From Xenorhabdus taiwanensis (GTDB lineage Bacteria; Pseudomonadota; Gammaproteobacteria; Enterobacterales; Enterobacteriaceae), in the NCBI RefSeq assembly GCF_036512875.1, contig NZ_AP028978.1, forward strand, positions 434,001 to 498,000: 64,000 nt of DNA, given 5' to 3'. The number at the start of each line of letters is the position of its first letter. Within the stretch, counting starts at the first letter, position 1. A model generated the notes under the pieces. The model was not told the DNA's origin, did no database searches, and saw only the letters and a list, made by a program, of their open reading frames with translations. Below are positions 43,838 through 53,559 of the stretch, piece after piece. The position numbers and the translations under genes are program-made.

Positions 43838-46800
43838 TTACTGTGCTTGAACCCGCAATTCGGCAGAAGAACGGCTACGGTGCCCCAACAACGCACTAAC
43901 ATCACTGGATTTAGGTTTAACCAGAGCAAACTTATTGACCCACTGAGACCAATTTTCCAATAGACTTTCACCGTGTTGAGAGTTTGTCAGACGGACATGT
44001 TCGGTGATTAATCCCCGCAGATGTTCTTTATGAATGGCAAGGGTGTCTATTGAGAGAACTTCTACCAGTTCTGGATTGACGCGTTTGCGGAAATCATCAA
44101 ATTCATCAAGGATGTAAGCAAATCCACCTGTCATACCTGCACCGAAATTTACGCCAGTGCTGCCCAGAACGCAGACGATCCCGCCAGTCATGTATTCACA
44201 GCCATTGTCGCCGATCCCTTCAATAACGGTGATGGCACCTGAATTACGTACTGCGAAGCGTTCACCGGCATGTCCGGCAGCAAAGAGTTTCCCGCCTGTT
44301 GCACCATAAAGGCAGGTATTGCCGATAATAGTGGCTGCATTACTTTTAAATGCTGAACCAACAGGAGGAAGAATAGTAATACAGCCGCCAGCCATACCCT
44401 TACCGACATAATCATTGGCATCGCCAATTAAAGTCAGTTCGACGCCGGCAGCATTCCAGACGCCAAAACTTTGTCCGGCCGTTCCATTGAAATACAGTTT
44501 GATCGGATCGGCAGCCCGCCCTTGATCACCATACCGAGCCGCAATCTCACCGGAGAGGGAAGCGCCAACAGAGCGATCGGTATTTTGGATATCAAAATAG
44601 AACGTCTTGCTTTGTGCGTTTTCTACATAAGGCATAGCTTGGGCGACGATTGCTTTATTCAGCGTACCTTGGTCAAAAGGAGGATTACCTTCTGTGCAAT
44701 GCAACGCTTTGCCGGTGTGAGGTTCTACGGTTTCCAGTAATGGTTCGAGATTGAGCTTGCTTTGCCTGGCAGAAATTCCCTCAAGTATTTCCAGCAAGTC
44801 TGTTCGACCAATCAAATCGATAAGTTTTTTCACCCCTAATTGCGCCATCAGTTCACGTGTTTCCTGCGCAATAAAGCGGAAATAGTTAATGACTCTTTCT
44901 GGCAGACCGTGATAATGAGATTGGCGGAGTTTTTCATCTTGTGTAGCGACACCAGTGGCACAGTTATTTAAGTGACAGATACGCAAATATTTACAGCCGA
45001 GAGCAACCATTGGGCCAGTACCAAAACCGAAACTTTCTGCGCCTAAAATCGCCGCTTTGATGATATCCATTCCTGTTTTCAAACCACCATCAACCTGAAG
45101 ACGGATTTTATGGCGTAATCCATTAGCAACCAGCGCTTGCTGAGTTTCCACTAATCCTAATTCCCACGGACAACCCGCGTATTTGACCGAAGAGAGCGGG
45201 CTGGCACCTGTTCCGCCATCATAACCGGCAATAGTGATCAGGTCGGCATAGGCTTTGGCGACACCTGTAGCAATGGTTCCCACGCCAGGTTCTGAAACCA
45301 GTTTGACGGAGATCAGTGCCTGCGGATTCACCTGCTTAAGATCGAAAATCAATTGGGCCAGATCTTCGATTGAATAAATATCGTGATGTGGTGGTGGAGA
45401 AATCAGGGTAACGCCCGGGACGGAGTAGCGCAATTTGGCAATATAAGGCGTTACCTTATCTCCTGGCAATTGACCGCCTTCCCCTGGTTTTGCCCCTTGG
45501 GCAACTTTTATCTGGATCACATCGGCACTGGCTAAGTACGCTGGTGTGACCCCAAATCTGCCTGAGGCAACTTGCTTGATACGGGAAACTTTCTTAGTAC
45601 GATAACGAGCGGGATCTTCGCCACCTTCTCCAGAATTAGAAAACCCTCCTAATGTATTCATCGCCTCTGCCAGCGCTTCATGGGCCTCTGGACTGAGTGC
45701 GCCAATTGACATGGCTGCGGTATCAAAACGTTTGAATAATTCTTCTGCGGGTTCAACATCTGCAATATTGATGGGATCACCTTTAGGTACAAGGGCAAGC
45801 AGATCTCGCAAGGTAGTGATAGGGCGCCCATTGACCAGTTCGGAATATTTCAGGTAATCACTGTAGTTGCCACTGTGAACAGCGGTCTGCAATGTTTTGA
45901 CGACATCAGGGTTATAAGCGTGATACTCCCCATTATGGACATATTTTAGCATTCCTCCTTGATCGATAGAGTGGCGATGCAACCATGCCCGTTTGGCAAG
46001 ATTACGCAGATCTTGTTCAAAATCGCTGAAGTCTGCTCCCCCAATACGGCTGACAACACCATTGAAGCAGATATCTGTCACATCCAGGTGTAAACCAACG
46101 GCTTCGAACAACTTCGAGCAGCGATAAGAGGAAATGGTGGAGATGCCCATTTTGGACATAATCTTATACAGCCCTTTATTAATGCCATTGCGATAATTCA
46201 GCATCACGCGGGCATATGGCGCATTGATTGTGCCATCATCCACCATTTTTCCTAGTGATTCATAGGCCAGGTAAGGGTAAACAGCGGTAGCGCCAAAACC
46301 CATCAATACCGCAAAATGATGCGGATCACGCGCACTGGCGGTTTCTACAATCAAGTTGGTATCGCAGCGCAGGTTTTTCTCAACCAGACAGTGCTGGATC
46401 GCACCGACAGCCATTGGCGCTGGGATGGGGACTCTTTCTGGTGCAATATTGCGATCGGAGAGTACCAACAATACTGAACCATTGCGGGCGAGTTCCTCTG
46501 CCCTTTCACATAAAGCTAAGACAGCCTGTTTCAGGGTGATTTCCTGGGGATTGAAGGTCAAATCCAGTGTATCAGCGCGATAATAGGATTCCTGCCGCGT
46601 TGTTAGTTGTACGAAATCAGAATAGAGCAGAACTGGCGATTGAAAGCACAACCGATGAGCCTGCCCTTCCGCTTCACAAAAGACATTCATTTCTCGCCCA
46701 ATGCGGGTAGCCAGAGACATCACATGAGCTTCACGTAATGGATCGATGGGAGGATTAGTGACTTGGGCGAATTGCTGACGAAAATAGTCGTAGATAATGC

Positions 46801-48295
46801 GCGGGCGGCTGGAAAGCACAGCAAATGGTGTGTCATCGCCCATTGAACCAGTCGCTTCTTGAGCATTTTCGCCGAGAGGACGGATAACTTGATCCAGTTC
46901 CTCATTACTGTAGGCAAACTGCTTGTGATAAGTTGCCAGCAGGCGATCATCTAACTCTCGCTGCCCGACCTGTGCTTCCGGCAACTCTTCAAACGGAATC
47001 AAACGCTTGACGTTTTTTTCCAACCATTCTTTATAAGGGTGGCGGCTTTTCAGGTCGTTGTCAGTTTCCGCTGAGTGGAGAATACGCCCTTCATAGGTAT
47101 CGATAACCATTAACTCACCTGGCCCGACACGACCTTTCTCGACGACTTCATCGGGTTGATAATCCCAAATACCGACTTCAGAAGCACAGGTAATCAGCTT
47201 ATCTTTGGTAATCACATAACGGGCAGGGCGCAAGCCATTACGATCTAGATTACAGGCGGCATAACGCCCATCAGAAATAACGATGCCGGCCGGCCCATCC
47301 CAAGGTTCCATGTGCATGGAATTAAAATCGAAAAAAGCCCGCAGATCATCATCCATATCAGGGTTATTCTGCCATGCCGGCGGAACGAGCAAACGCATTG
47401 CGCGGATTAAATCCATACCACCATTGAGAAACAGTTCCAGCATATTGTCCAGTGAACTGGAATCGGAACCGGTTTCATTAACAAAAGGTGCAGCAGTATG
47501 TAAGTCTGGGATCAGTGGCGTGCGGAACTTATAGGCTCGTGCTTTCGCCCATTCACGGTTTCCCGTAATGGTATTGATTTCTCCATTGTGAGCCAGATAG
47601 CGAAAGGGTTGTGCCAGCGGCCAACGGGGAATGGTATTGGTTGAGAAGCGCTGATGGAATAAACAGATGGCAGATTCCATGCGCAGATCAGCCAAATCGG
47701 GGTAGAAACGTGGTAAATCCGCAGCCATACACAATCCTTTATAAATCGTGACCAGATTGGACAGGCTGCAAATATAAAAGTCATTGTCGGTAATACGTTT
47801 TTCTATACGGCGTCGGGAAACGAACAAGCGGCGTTCCAGATCTTGCGCTCGCCATCCGGCAGGTGCATTGATAAAAACTTGCTCAATGCGAGGAAGGCTT
47901 GAAAGGGCAATATCACCTAAGATATCGCGATTGATAGGAACTTCCCGCCAACCTACAATAGATAGGGTTTCGTGTTGTAACTCCTGTTCAATAATATCAC
48001 GGCATAATTGGGCAATTTGGGCATCCTGACTTAGGAACATCATGCCGACGGCATAATTTTTAGCGAGCCGCCATGACTGCTCACTGGCAATCATTTGAAA
48101 GAAACGGTCTGGTTTTTGCATTAACAAGCCACAGCCATCACCCGTTTTTCCATCTGCCAGAATTGCACCTCGGTGCTGCATCCGAGCCAGTGCATGTATG
48201 GCTGTGCGCACCACCTTGTGGCTCGGCTCTCCTTCAATATGTGCAATTAATCCAAAGCCACAGTTATCTTTTTCCTGCAATTTGTCATACAACAT
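43838..48295 (-). CDS. gltB: Glutamate synthase large subunit
   Basis: The protein is 1485 residues. An N-terminal Ntn glutaminase domain would expose Cys12 (EKDNCGFGLIAHIEG) after removal of a short propeptide. It is followed by the central domain, the FMN-binding synthase domain and the C-terminal beta-helix (GXXGG repeats). The 3Fe-4S Cys cluster is visible in CKYLRICHLNNCATG. I chose MLYDKLQEKD, with GGGAG about 9 nt upstream; 11 extra codons to 48328 are not conserved. In E. coli yhcC lies between this gene and arcB; it is absent here. Confidence 0.97.
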   Translation of the reverse strand: MLYDKLQEKDNCGFGLIAHIEGEPSHKVVRTAIHALARMQHRGAILADGKTGDGCGLLMQKPDRFFQMIASEQSWRLAKNYAVGMMFLSQDAQIAQLCRDIIEQELQHETLSIVGWREVPINRDILGDIALSSLPRIEQVFINAPAGWRAQDLERRLFVSRRRIEKRITDNDFYICSLSNLVTIYKGLCMAADLPRFYPDLADLRMESAICLFHQRFSTNTIPRWPLAQPFRYLAHNGEINTITGNREWAKARAYKFRTPLIPDLHTAAPFVNETGSDSSSLDNMLELFLNGGMDLIRAMRLLVPPAWQNNPDMDDDLRAFFDFNSMHMEPWDGPAGIVISDGRYAACNLDRNGLRPARYVITKDKLITCASEVGIWDYQPDEVVEKGRVGPGELMVIDTYEGRILHSAETDNDLKSRHPYKEWLEKNVKRLIPFEELPEAQVGQRELDDRLLATYHKQFAYSNEELDQVIRPLGENAQEATGSMGDDTPFAVLSSRPRIIYDYFRQQFAQVTNPPIDPLREAHVMSLATRIGREMNVFCEAEGQAHRLCFQSPVLLYSDFVQLTTRQESYYRADTLDLTFNPQEITLKQAVLALCERAEELARNGSVLLVLSDRNIAPERVPIPAPMAVGAIQHCLVEKNLRCDTNLIVETASARDPHHFAVLMGFGATAVYPYLAYESLGKMVDDGTINAPYARVMLNYRNGINKGLYKIMSKMGISTISSYRCSKLFEAVGLHLDVTDICFNGVVSRIGGADFSDFEQDLRNLAKRAWLHRHSIDQGGMLKYVHNGEYHAYNPDVVKTLQTAVHSGNYSDYLKYSELVNGRPITTLRDLLALVPKGDPINIADVEPAEELFKRFDTAAMSIGALSPEAHEALAEAMNTLGGFSNSGEGGEDPARYRTKKVSRIKQVASGRFGVTPAYLASADVIQIKVAQGAKPGEGGQLPGDKVTPYIAKLRYSVPGVTLISPPPHHDIYSIEDLAQLIFDLKQVNPQALISVKLVSEPGVGTIATGVAKAYADLITIAGYDGGTGASPLSSVKYAGCPWELGLVETQQALVANGLRHKIRLQVDGGLKTGMDIIKAAILGAESFGFGTGPMVALGCKYLRICHLNNCATGVATQDEKLRQSHYHGLPERVINYFRFIAQETRELMAQLGVKKLIDLIGRTDLLEILEGISARQSKLNLEPLLETVEPHTGKALHCTEGNPPFDQGTLNKAIVAQAMPYVENAQSKTFYFDIQNTDRSVGASLSGEIAARYGDQGRAADPIKLYFNGTAGQSFGVWNAAGVELTLIGDANDYVGKGMAGGCITILPPVGSAFKSNAATIIGNTCLYGATGGKLFAAGHAGERFAVRNSGAITVIEGIGDNGCEYMTGGIVCVLGSTGVNFGAGMTGGFAYILDEFDDFRKRVNPELVEVLSIDTLAIHKEHLRGLITEHVRLTNSQHGESLLENWSQWVNKFALVKPKSSDVSALLGHRSRSSAELRVQAQ

Positions 48296-48963
48296 TGTAA
48301 AGCTCCCCAAGTTCTGTCCGACTCTCACATCACTCGCGAGAGGGTATCGATATATATTTTTTCTACAGGCGTCTAATTTGCGCCCTCAGTAAAACGCCAC
48401 TTGTTTTATTGGCATTAACAAGCGGTGAATCAAAATGATGTTATGTTATCTATCACTGCATAAATATGAGCCAGAGGATCATCTGACAGGTGATTTTCAG
48501 CGAATTCCCAACTTAACGGTAAAAACAGAGTTGGTCAAATCGTGTTAAATCGCGTTTTTTATTGATATTTTTTGTTTATTTTGTTGATTTTCATAAGTAA
48601 ATGTCGATTTTTTGTATTTTGTGACTAAGATCATCTCTCTTAAATGATGTGAGTTATATCACTAAAATCACCACATTATCTATTTTGGATATGCTTTAAA
48701 GTGCATCTATATTGATATTTTTATCTTATTTTTTGGCTTAATCTGAATTTATATTGTGTATTTTTTAATTTGTAAGAGGATGTAATCGTTGTTTTTTTCC
48801 TCTAAAGAGGAGAGGGGAATTTTAATTGCATAATTATTCTTATTATTTTCATTTTTATTCCTTTTGGGAAGTTGAGGGTGATATCCCGCAACGAAGTTGG
48901 GACTTTTTTACTTTATGATTCAATCTGGTAACTTTACTGGAAAAGATTTCACTGGGAGTTGTT
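48296..48963. other. Long gltB-arcB intergenic region
   Basis: This 668-bp, very AT-rich region between divergent genes replaces the yhcC gene found here in E. coli. It must hold the gltBD and arcB promoters. A TCCTCT/AGAGGA stem near 48797-48812 and a terminator-like hairpin at 48886-48909 are the only structures I can point to. No frame above about 40 codons looks coding. Confidence 0.5.
48886..48909 (+). terminator. Terminator-like hairpin in the arcB leader
   Basis: CC(G)CAAC pairs with GTTGGG around a GAA loop and is followed by CTTTTTT, 55 bp before the arcB start. It could attenuate arcB or end a short RNA made from the intergenic region. Confidence 0.4.
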
Positions 48964-51306
48964 ATGAAGCTGATTCGAGGGTTTGCCCAATATTATGTAG
49001 ATTTGATGATGAAGCTGGGGCTGGTGCGTTTTTCTATATTACTTGCGTCAGCTTTAGTTATTCTTGCGATGGCGATGCAGATGGCAGTGACATTTGTACT
49101 GCATGGAGAAGTACGGGGTATTGATTTAATTCGCTCCATTTTTTTTGGTTTGTTAATTACCCCCTGGGCGGTTTATTTTCTCTCCATCGTAGTCGAACAA
49201 CTTGAAGAATCCCGCCAGCGCTTATCGAGTCTGGTCGCAAAACTTGAAGAAATGCGTCAACGTGATGCGAAATTAAACCTGCAACTCAAAGAAAACATCG
49301 ACCAATTGAACCAGGAGATTAGTGACCGAGAGAAGGCGGAAAAAGCCCATCTGGTTTTATTGGATAAACTCAAATTGGAAATGGAGCAGCGTGAAAAAAC
49401 CCAGATTGAGCTTGAACAGCAATCGGTGCTATTGCGTTCATTTCTGGATGCCTCCCCGGATTTGGTTTATTACCGCAATGAAGATAATGAATTTTCCGGT
49501 TGTAATAGGGCGATGGAATTGCTGACTGGTAAAAGCGAAAAGCAGCTTATCGGCCTGACGCCGACAGATGTTTACGATAAAGAAATTGCCAGCAAGGTGA
49601 TGGAAACCGATGAAAAAGTATTTCGCCACAATGTATCTCTGACCTATGAGCAATGGTTAGTTTATCCCGATGGACGCAAGGCCTGTTTCGAACTCAGGAA
49701 AGTCCCTTTTTATGATCGCGTTGGCAAGCGACATGGATTAATGGGATTTGGACGCGATATAACGGAGCGTAAACGCTATCAGGACGCATTGGAAAACGCC
49801 AGCAGGGATAAGACGACTTTTATCTCTACGATTAGCCATGAGCTTCGTACGCCTTTAAATGGCATTGTGGGCTTGAGCCGAATTCTGATGGATACTGACT
49901 TAACACCAGAGCAATGTAAGTACCTGGAGACAATCCATGTCAGTGCTATTACTTTGGGTAATATTTTCAATGATATTATTGAGTTAGATAAAATTGAGCG
50001 CCGCAAAGTCCAACTTGATAACCAACCAATTGATTTCACCGGTTTCATGACAGATTTAGAGAATATTTCAGGTTTATTGGCGCAGCCGAAGGGGATTAAA
50101 TTTGTTCTGGAGCCCGAGCTACCACTGCCCGCAAAAGTGCTGACTGATGGAACCCGCTTGCGACAAATTTTGTGGAATCTGATTAGTAATGCTGTGAAAT
50201 TTACGCCTGAAGGCGAAATTAAGGTTCGTATCTGGTGTGAAGAAGAAGAGGAACGCCTGTTTTTTGAAGTGAAGGATTCCGGCATAGGTATTCCTCCTGA
50301 CGAATTGGAAAAAATCTTTGCCATGTATTATCAGGTTAAAGACAGCGCTGGTGGGCGTCCTGCAACCGGAACGGGGATTGGCCTTGCGGTTTCGAAGCGT
50401 CTTGCCCTAAGCATGGGAGGGGATATTGTGGTGAAAAGTATGTTAGGCAAAGGTTCTTGCTTTACCTTGTCTGTCGTCGCCCCAGCCATTGATGAACACC
50501 CGGAAGGAAAGGTTGAACAAGATACTATGCCATTGCCAGCACTGAATATCTTACTGGTAGAAGATATTGAATTGAACGTCATTGTAGCTCGTTCTGTACT
50601 GGAGAAATTAGGGAACAGTGTGGATGTTGCCATGAATGGCCATGATGCCCTGGCAATGTTTGATCCTGATGAATATGACTTAGTGTTGCTGGATATCCAA
50701 TTACCGGATATGACGGGGCTGGATATCGCCCGCCAATTGCACCAGCGTTACTCCTCCCAATCCTTGCCTCCTTTGATCGCGCTGACGGCTAATGTATTAA
50801 AGGATAAAAAAGAATACCTTGATGCGGGCATGGATGATGTGCTCAATAAGCCGTTATCTGTCAATGCGTTGACTGCCGTGATAGAAAAATATTGGGGTAA
50901 GGGATCTGAATCTGATACTGCCTTAGTGGAAGTTGATCTTGTGAATCAGGATGAAGAACGGCTGGATACGGAGATGCTTAATCAATATATCGAATTGGTT
51001 GGGCCAAAAATGATCACAGACAGTCTGGTTATTTTTGAAACCATGATGCCAAATTATCTTGCTTTGCTGGATTCCAATATGACCGCCAGAGATCAAAAAG
51101 GCATTACGGAAGAGGCGCATAAAATCAAAGGTGCGGCTGGTTCAGTAGGGTTACGCCATTTGCAGCAATTGGCTCAGCAGATTCAGTCACCGGATTTACC
51201 TGCGTGGTGGGATAATGTTCAGGAATGGGTGGATGAGTTAAAGTTGGAATGGAAACAAGATATAGAAATATTAAGAAATTGGTTATCAAGCGTTACAAAA
51301 AAATAA
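48964..51306 (+). CDS. arcB: Aerobic respiration control sensor kinase ArcB
   Basis: This 780-residue tripartite hybrid kinase has two transmembrane helices (about 23-45 and 58-77), a coiled-coil linker (about 80-155) and a PAS domain (about 155-275). These are followed by the transmitter with His292 (STISHELRTPLNG), receiver Asp577 (LLDIQLPDM) and the HPt domain with His719 (EAHKIKGAAGSVG). It senses quinone redox state and phosphorylates ArcA. The PAS-linker cysteines of E. coli (Cys180, Cys241) have counterparts in SGCNRAMELL and KACFELRK. GGGAG precedes the ATG. The stop falls inside the arcZ terminator region. Confidence 0.98.
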   Translation: MKLIRGFAQYYVDLMMKLGLVRFSILLASALVILAMAMQMAVTFVLHGEVRGIDLIRSIFFGLLITPWAVYFLSIVVEQLEESRQRLSSLVAKLEEMRQRDAKLNLQLKENIDQLNQEISDREKAEKAHLVLLDKLKLEMEQREKTQIELEQQSVLLRSFLDASPDLVYYRNEDNEFSGCNRAMELLTGKSEKQLIGLTPTDVYDKEIASKVMETDEKVFRHNVSLTYEQWLVYPDGRKACFELRKVPFYDRVGKRHGLMGFGRDITERKRYQDALENASRDKTTFISTISHELRTPLNGIVGLSRILMDTDLTPEQCKYLETIHVSAITLGNIFNDIIELDKIERRKVQLDNQPIDFTGFMTDLENISGLLAQPKGIKFVLEPELPLPAKVLTDGTRLRQILWNLISNAVKFTPEGEIKVRIWCEEEEERLFFEVKDSGIGIPPDELEKIFAMYYQVKDSAGGRPATGTGIGLAVSKRLALSMGGDIVVKSMLGKGSCFTLSVVAPAIDEHPEGKVEQDTMPLPALNILLVEDIELNVIVARSVLEKLGNSVDVAMNGHDALAMFDPDEYDLVLLDIQLPDMTGLDIARQLHQRYSSQSLPPLIALTANVLKDKKEYLDAGMDDVLNKPLSVNALTAVIEKYWGKGSESDTALVEVDLVNQDEERLDTEMLNQYIELVGPKMITDSLVIFETMMPNYLALLDSNMTARDQKGITEEAHKIKGAAGSVGLRHLQQLAQQIQSPDLPAWWDNVQEWVDELKLEWKQDIEILRNWLSSVTKK

Positions 51307-51423
51307 CCCCAACCGAAGTTGGGGTGCGCTAATACTGCGCCAACACCAGGGAAATCTGTTTGCTCGCTTATCTAAGGTTTGTTTTCGATGCGAGTAATTA
51401 AAGAATTCTTTTACGCAGAACAC
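51297..51423 (-). ncRNA. arcZ: Small regulatory RNA ArcZ
   Basis: The minus strand carries the conserved 3' half of ArcZ: GATTTCCCTGGTGTTGGCGC, then AGTATTAGCGC, then the terminator CACCCCAACTTCGGTTGGGG followed by TTATTTTTTT. This core is nearly identical to E. coli ArcZ as I recall it. It includes the seed region that pairs with rpoS, flhDC and other mRNAs, with Hfq binding at the U-run. The position between arcB and elbB, transcribed towards arcB, is the same. The 5' half is diverged. Processing should leave an RNA of about 56 nt starting near 51355. The 5' end at 51423 is estimated from the promoter. Confidence 0.88.
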
Positions 51424-51428
51424 AAGTA

Positions 51429-51463
51429 CCAACATAGCAAAGATAAGATTTTTTGTTACAAGA
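51429..51463 (-). promoter_or_regulatory. Candidate arcZ promoter
   Basis: On the minus strand TTGTAA, a 19-bp gap and the extended -10 TGCTATGTT are followed 7 nt later by G at 51423. The start sequence GTG matches the E. coli ArcZ 5' end. ArcA repression is known in E. coli, but I could not mark an ArcA box with confidence. Confidence 0.45.
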
Positions 51464-51542
51464 TTCATTAAAATCTGTGATGAAGATTGGTGTTTAACCC
51501 TCTAAGGGGTTAAGCATTAATCTACTACAAATGGAGAAAAAT

Positions 51543-52193
51543 ATGAAATCTGTTGCCATTATATTAAGTGGATGTGGAGTGTACGATGGAAGTGAAATTC
51601 ACGAATCAGTTCTCACTATGCTTTCTTTAAGTCGTCTTGGCGCTGAGGTGTCTTTTTTTTCGCCTGATGAGGTACAACATCATGTTATTAATCACCTTAA
51701 CGGAGAAGAGAAACAAGAAACTCGCTACATAATGGAAGAATCCGCCCGTATAACACGGGGAAATATACAGCCTTTATCCAAAGTTAATATTGATGAGCTG
51801 GATGCGCTAATTATTCCTGGTGGTTTTGGCGCGGCCAAGAATTTATGTAATTTCGCATTCAAAGGATCAGATTGTGAAATAAATAAAGAGCTATTAAGTA
51901 TAGTGCAAAATATGCACCAGCAAGGTAAACCGATGGGGTTTATATGTATCGCCCCTGTTATGGTATCTAAAATATTAGGCAAACCGATAAAAGTAACTAT
52001 CGGCAATGATCCAGAAACTGCGGCTCAAATAGCGAAAATGGGAGGGGTACATGTTGAGTGTCCGGTTGATGACATTGTTATTGATTTTGAAAACAAAATT
52101 GTAACAACGCCGGCTTATATGCTCGCAGAATCTTTGGCGCAGGCGGAAAAAGGAATTGATAAGCTGGTTAGAAAAATATTGGAAATGATTTAG
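51543..52193 (+). CDS. elbB: Glyoxalase III-like protein ElbB
   Basis: This 216-residue DJ-1/PfpI-superfamily protein has VAIILSGCGVYDGSEIHES at the N-terminus and the nucleophile-elbow Cys in GFICIAPVM. Weak glyoxalase activity is reported for ElbB, and it also affects isoprenoid production. I chose MKSVAIILSG, with GGAG 8-11 nt upstream, over an ATG four codons earlier that overlaps the Shine-Dalgarno. mtgA follows after 7 bp. Confidence 0.94.
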   Translation: MKSVAIILSGCGVYDGSEIHESVLTMLSLSRLGAEVSFFSPDEVQHHVINHLNGEEKQETRYIMEESARITRGNIQPLSKVNIDELDALIIPGGFGAAKNLCNFAFKGSDCEINKELLSIVQNMHQQGKPMGFICIAPVMVSKILGKPIKVTIGNDPETAAQIAKMGGVHVECPVDDIVIDFENKIVTTPAYMLAESLAQAEKGIDKLVRKILEMI

Positions 52194-52200
52194 TAATCTG

Positions 52201-52917
52201 ATGAGCAATCCTTTTTCAATATTGTGGCGCTGGCTGAAAAGAATTGTCGTGTCGATCACGGTTTTGTGGTTCGTTGCTGCAATTGCTTTTTCATTTTTGC
52301 CAGTGCCGTTTTCTATGATAATGATAGAGAGACAAGTCTCTGCTTTAATCTCAATTAATTTGTCTTATGTTTCTCACTCTTCATGGATGGATCAGAATCA
52401 CATTTCACCCTATATGGCGTTAGCCGTCATTGCAGCGGAAGATCAAAAATTCCCAAAACATTGGGGATTTGATTTTGAAGCTATCGAAAATGCTATGGCG
52501 TATAACAAAAAATATGAGAAGCGAATTCGGGGGGCATCGACAATTTCCCAGCAAACCACTAAAAATTTATTCCTATGGGAAGGGCGTAGTTGGATAAGAA
52601 AGGGATTAGAAACGGGAATGACTGCCGTACTGGAATTACTCTGGTCAAAGAAACGTATTTTAACGGTCTATCTCAATATTGCTGAGTTTGGCAATGGTAT
52701 TTTTGGTGTTGAGGAAGCGGCTCAACATTACTTTGGCAAGCCTGCCTGTCGATTGACAGCTACTGAATCTGCATTGCTTGCTGCTGTGTTGCCAAACCCT
52801 CATCGTTATAAAGTGAATGCGCCTTCCAGATATGTACTGCAACGTCAGCAATGGATTTTGCGGCAAATGCAGCTAATGGGGGGAGTGAATTACTTAAAGC
52901 AAAATAACTTGAGGTGA
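52201..52917 (+). CDS. mtgA: Monofunctional peptidoglycan glycosyltransferase MtgA
   Basis: This 238-residue GT51 enzyme has an N-terminal transmembrane anchor (about 13-35) and the catalytic Glu80 in AVIAAEDQKFPKHWGFD, followed by RGASTISQQTTKNLFLW and the KKRILTVYLNIAEFG motif. It polymerises lipid II at the septum without a transpeptidase domain. It lies in an elbB-mtgA pair; in E. coli npr is the other neighbour. Confidence 0.96.
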   Translation: MSNPFSILWRWLKRIVVSITVLWFVAAIAFSFLPVPFSMIMIERQVSALISINLSYVSHSSWMDQNHISPYMALAVIAAEDQKFPKHWGFDFEAIENAMAYNKKYEKRIRGASTISQQTTKNLFLWEGRSWIRKGLETGMTAVLELLWSKKRILTVYLNIAEFGNGIFGVEEAAQHYFGKPACRLTATESALLAAVLPNPHRYKVNAPSRYVLQRQQWILRQMQLMGGVNYLKQNNLR

Positions 52918-52939
52918 GAGTCGAGTACAGGGAGAGATC

Positions 52940-52974
52940 GGGCGGTATGGATTAGTGCCGCCCTAATGACTTTT
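52940..52974 (+). terminator. Hairpin between convergent mtgA and dolP
   Basis: GGGCGG pairs with CCGCCC, extended inward by three weaker pairs, and is followed by TAATGACTTTT. It is probably the mtgA terminator. Confidence 0.5.
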
Positions 52975-53548
52975 AGTTCAGATAAGTAAATGCTGTTGTG
53001 ACACGTTTTACGCCACTGGTTTCGCTGGCGATTTTCGCAGCCGCAGCCCCCTCTTGTTGGGTGACAATGCCAAACAAAAAGACTTCACCATCCTCTGTCA
53101 CCACTTTGATGCTGGATGATCTCACCGCATCACTGGTTAAAATTTGGGAGCGCACTTTGGTCGTCAACCAAGCGTCAGCGGAAGCCGTAGCCAATGTCAC
53201 TGGATTGGCTTGACGGATTTCGTTATATACCACGCCGGTGCCTTCAACCTTTGAAGCAATCTGTTTTGCCCGTTCAGCCAAGGACATATTTGGACTTTGC
53301 CCGGTTAAAAGAACCTTACCCTGATACACAGTTACTGACACACGGGCTTGTGCTTTAATTTGTGGGTCCTTACTGATGGCATTGCTGACACGGGCTTCCA
53401 GCGTGGTATCGTCAACTTGTTGCCCAATGGTTCGTGGATCTGAACCCGCTTTTGTGGCAATTGCAGCGGAACCTACGACAGCGGCACCGATACATCCTTG
53501 TAATAGCATTGCACTGAAACAGATCAATAATAGAGAAAATAACCGCAT
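52973..53548 (-). CDS. dolP: Outer-membrane lipoprotein DolP (YraP), two BON domains
   Basis: This 191-residue lipoprotein has the signal and lipobox LLQGC (Cys19) and two BON domains (about 45-115 and 120-190; VTVYQGKVLLTGQSP and VVTEDGEVFLFGIVTQQ). DolP binds anionic phospholipid at division sites, supports BAM activity and NlpD-dependent amidase activation, and belongs to the sigma-E regulon in E. coli. It follows diaA by 11 bp in the lpoA-yraN-diaA-dolP series. Confidence 0.95.
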   Translation of the reverse strand: MRLFSLLLICFSAMLLQGCIGAAVVGSAAIATKAGSDPRTIGQQVDDTTLEARVSNAISKDPQIKAQARVSVTVYQGKVLLTGQSPNMSLAERAKQIASKVEGTGVVYNEIRQANPVTLATASADAWLTTKVRSQILTSDAVRSSSIKVVTEDGEVFLFGIVTQQEGAAAAKIASETSGVKRVTTAFTYLN

Positions 53549-53559
53549 GAATTAGCTCC

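Noticed and set aside
49779..50324. 181-codon minus-strand frame inside arcB
   Set aside because: It lies opposite the conserved ArcB transmitter domain and has no ribosome-binding site or recognisable family.
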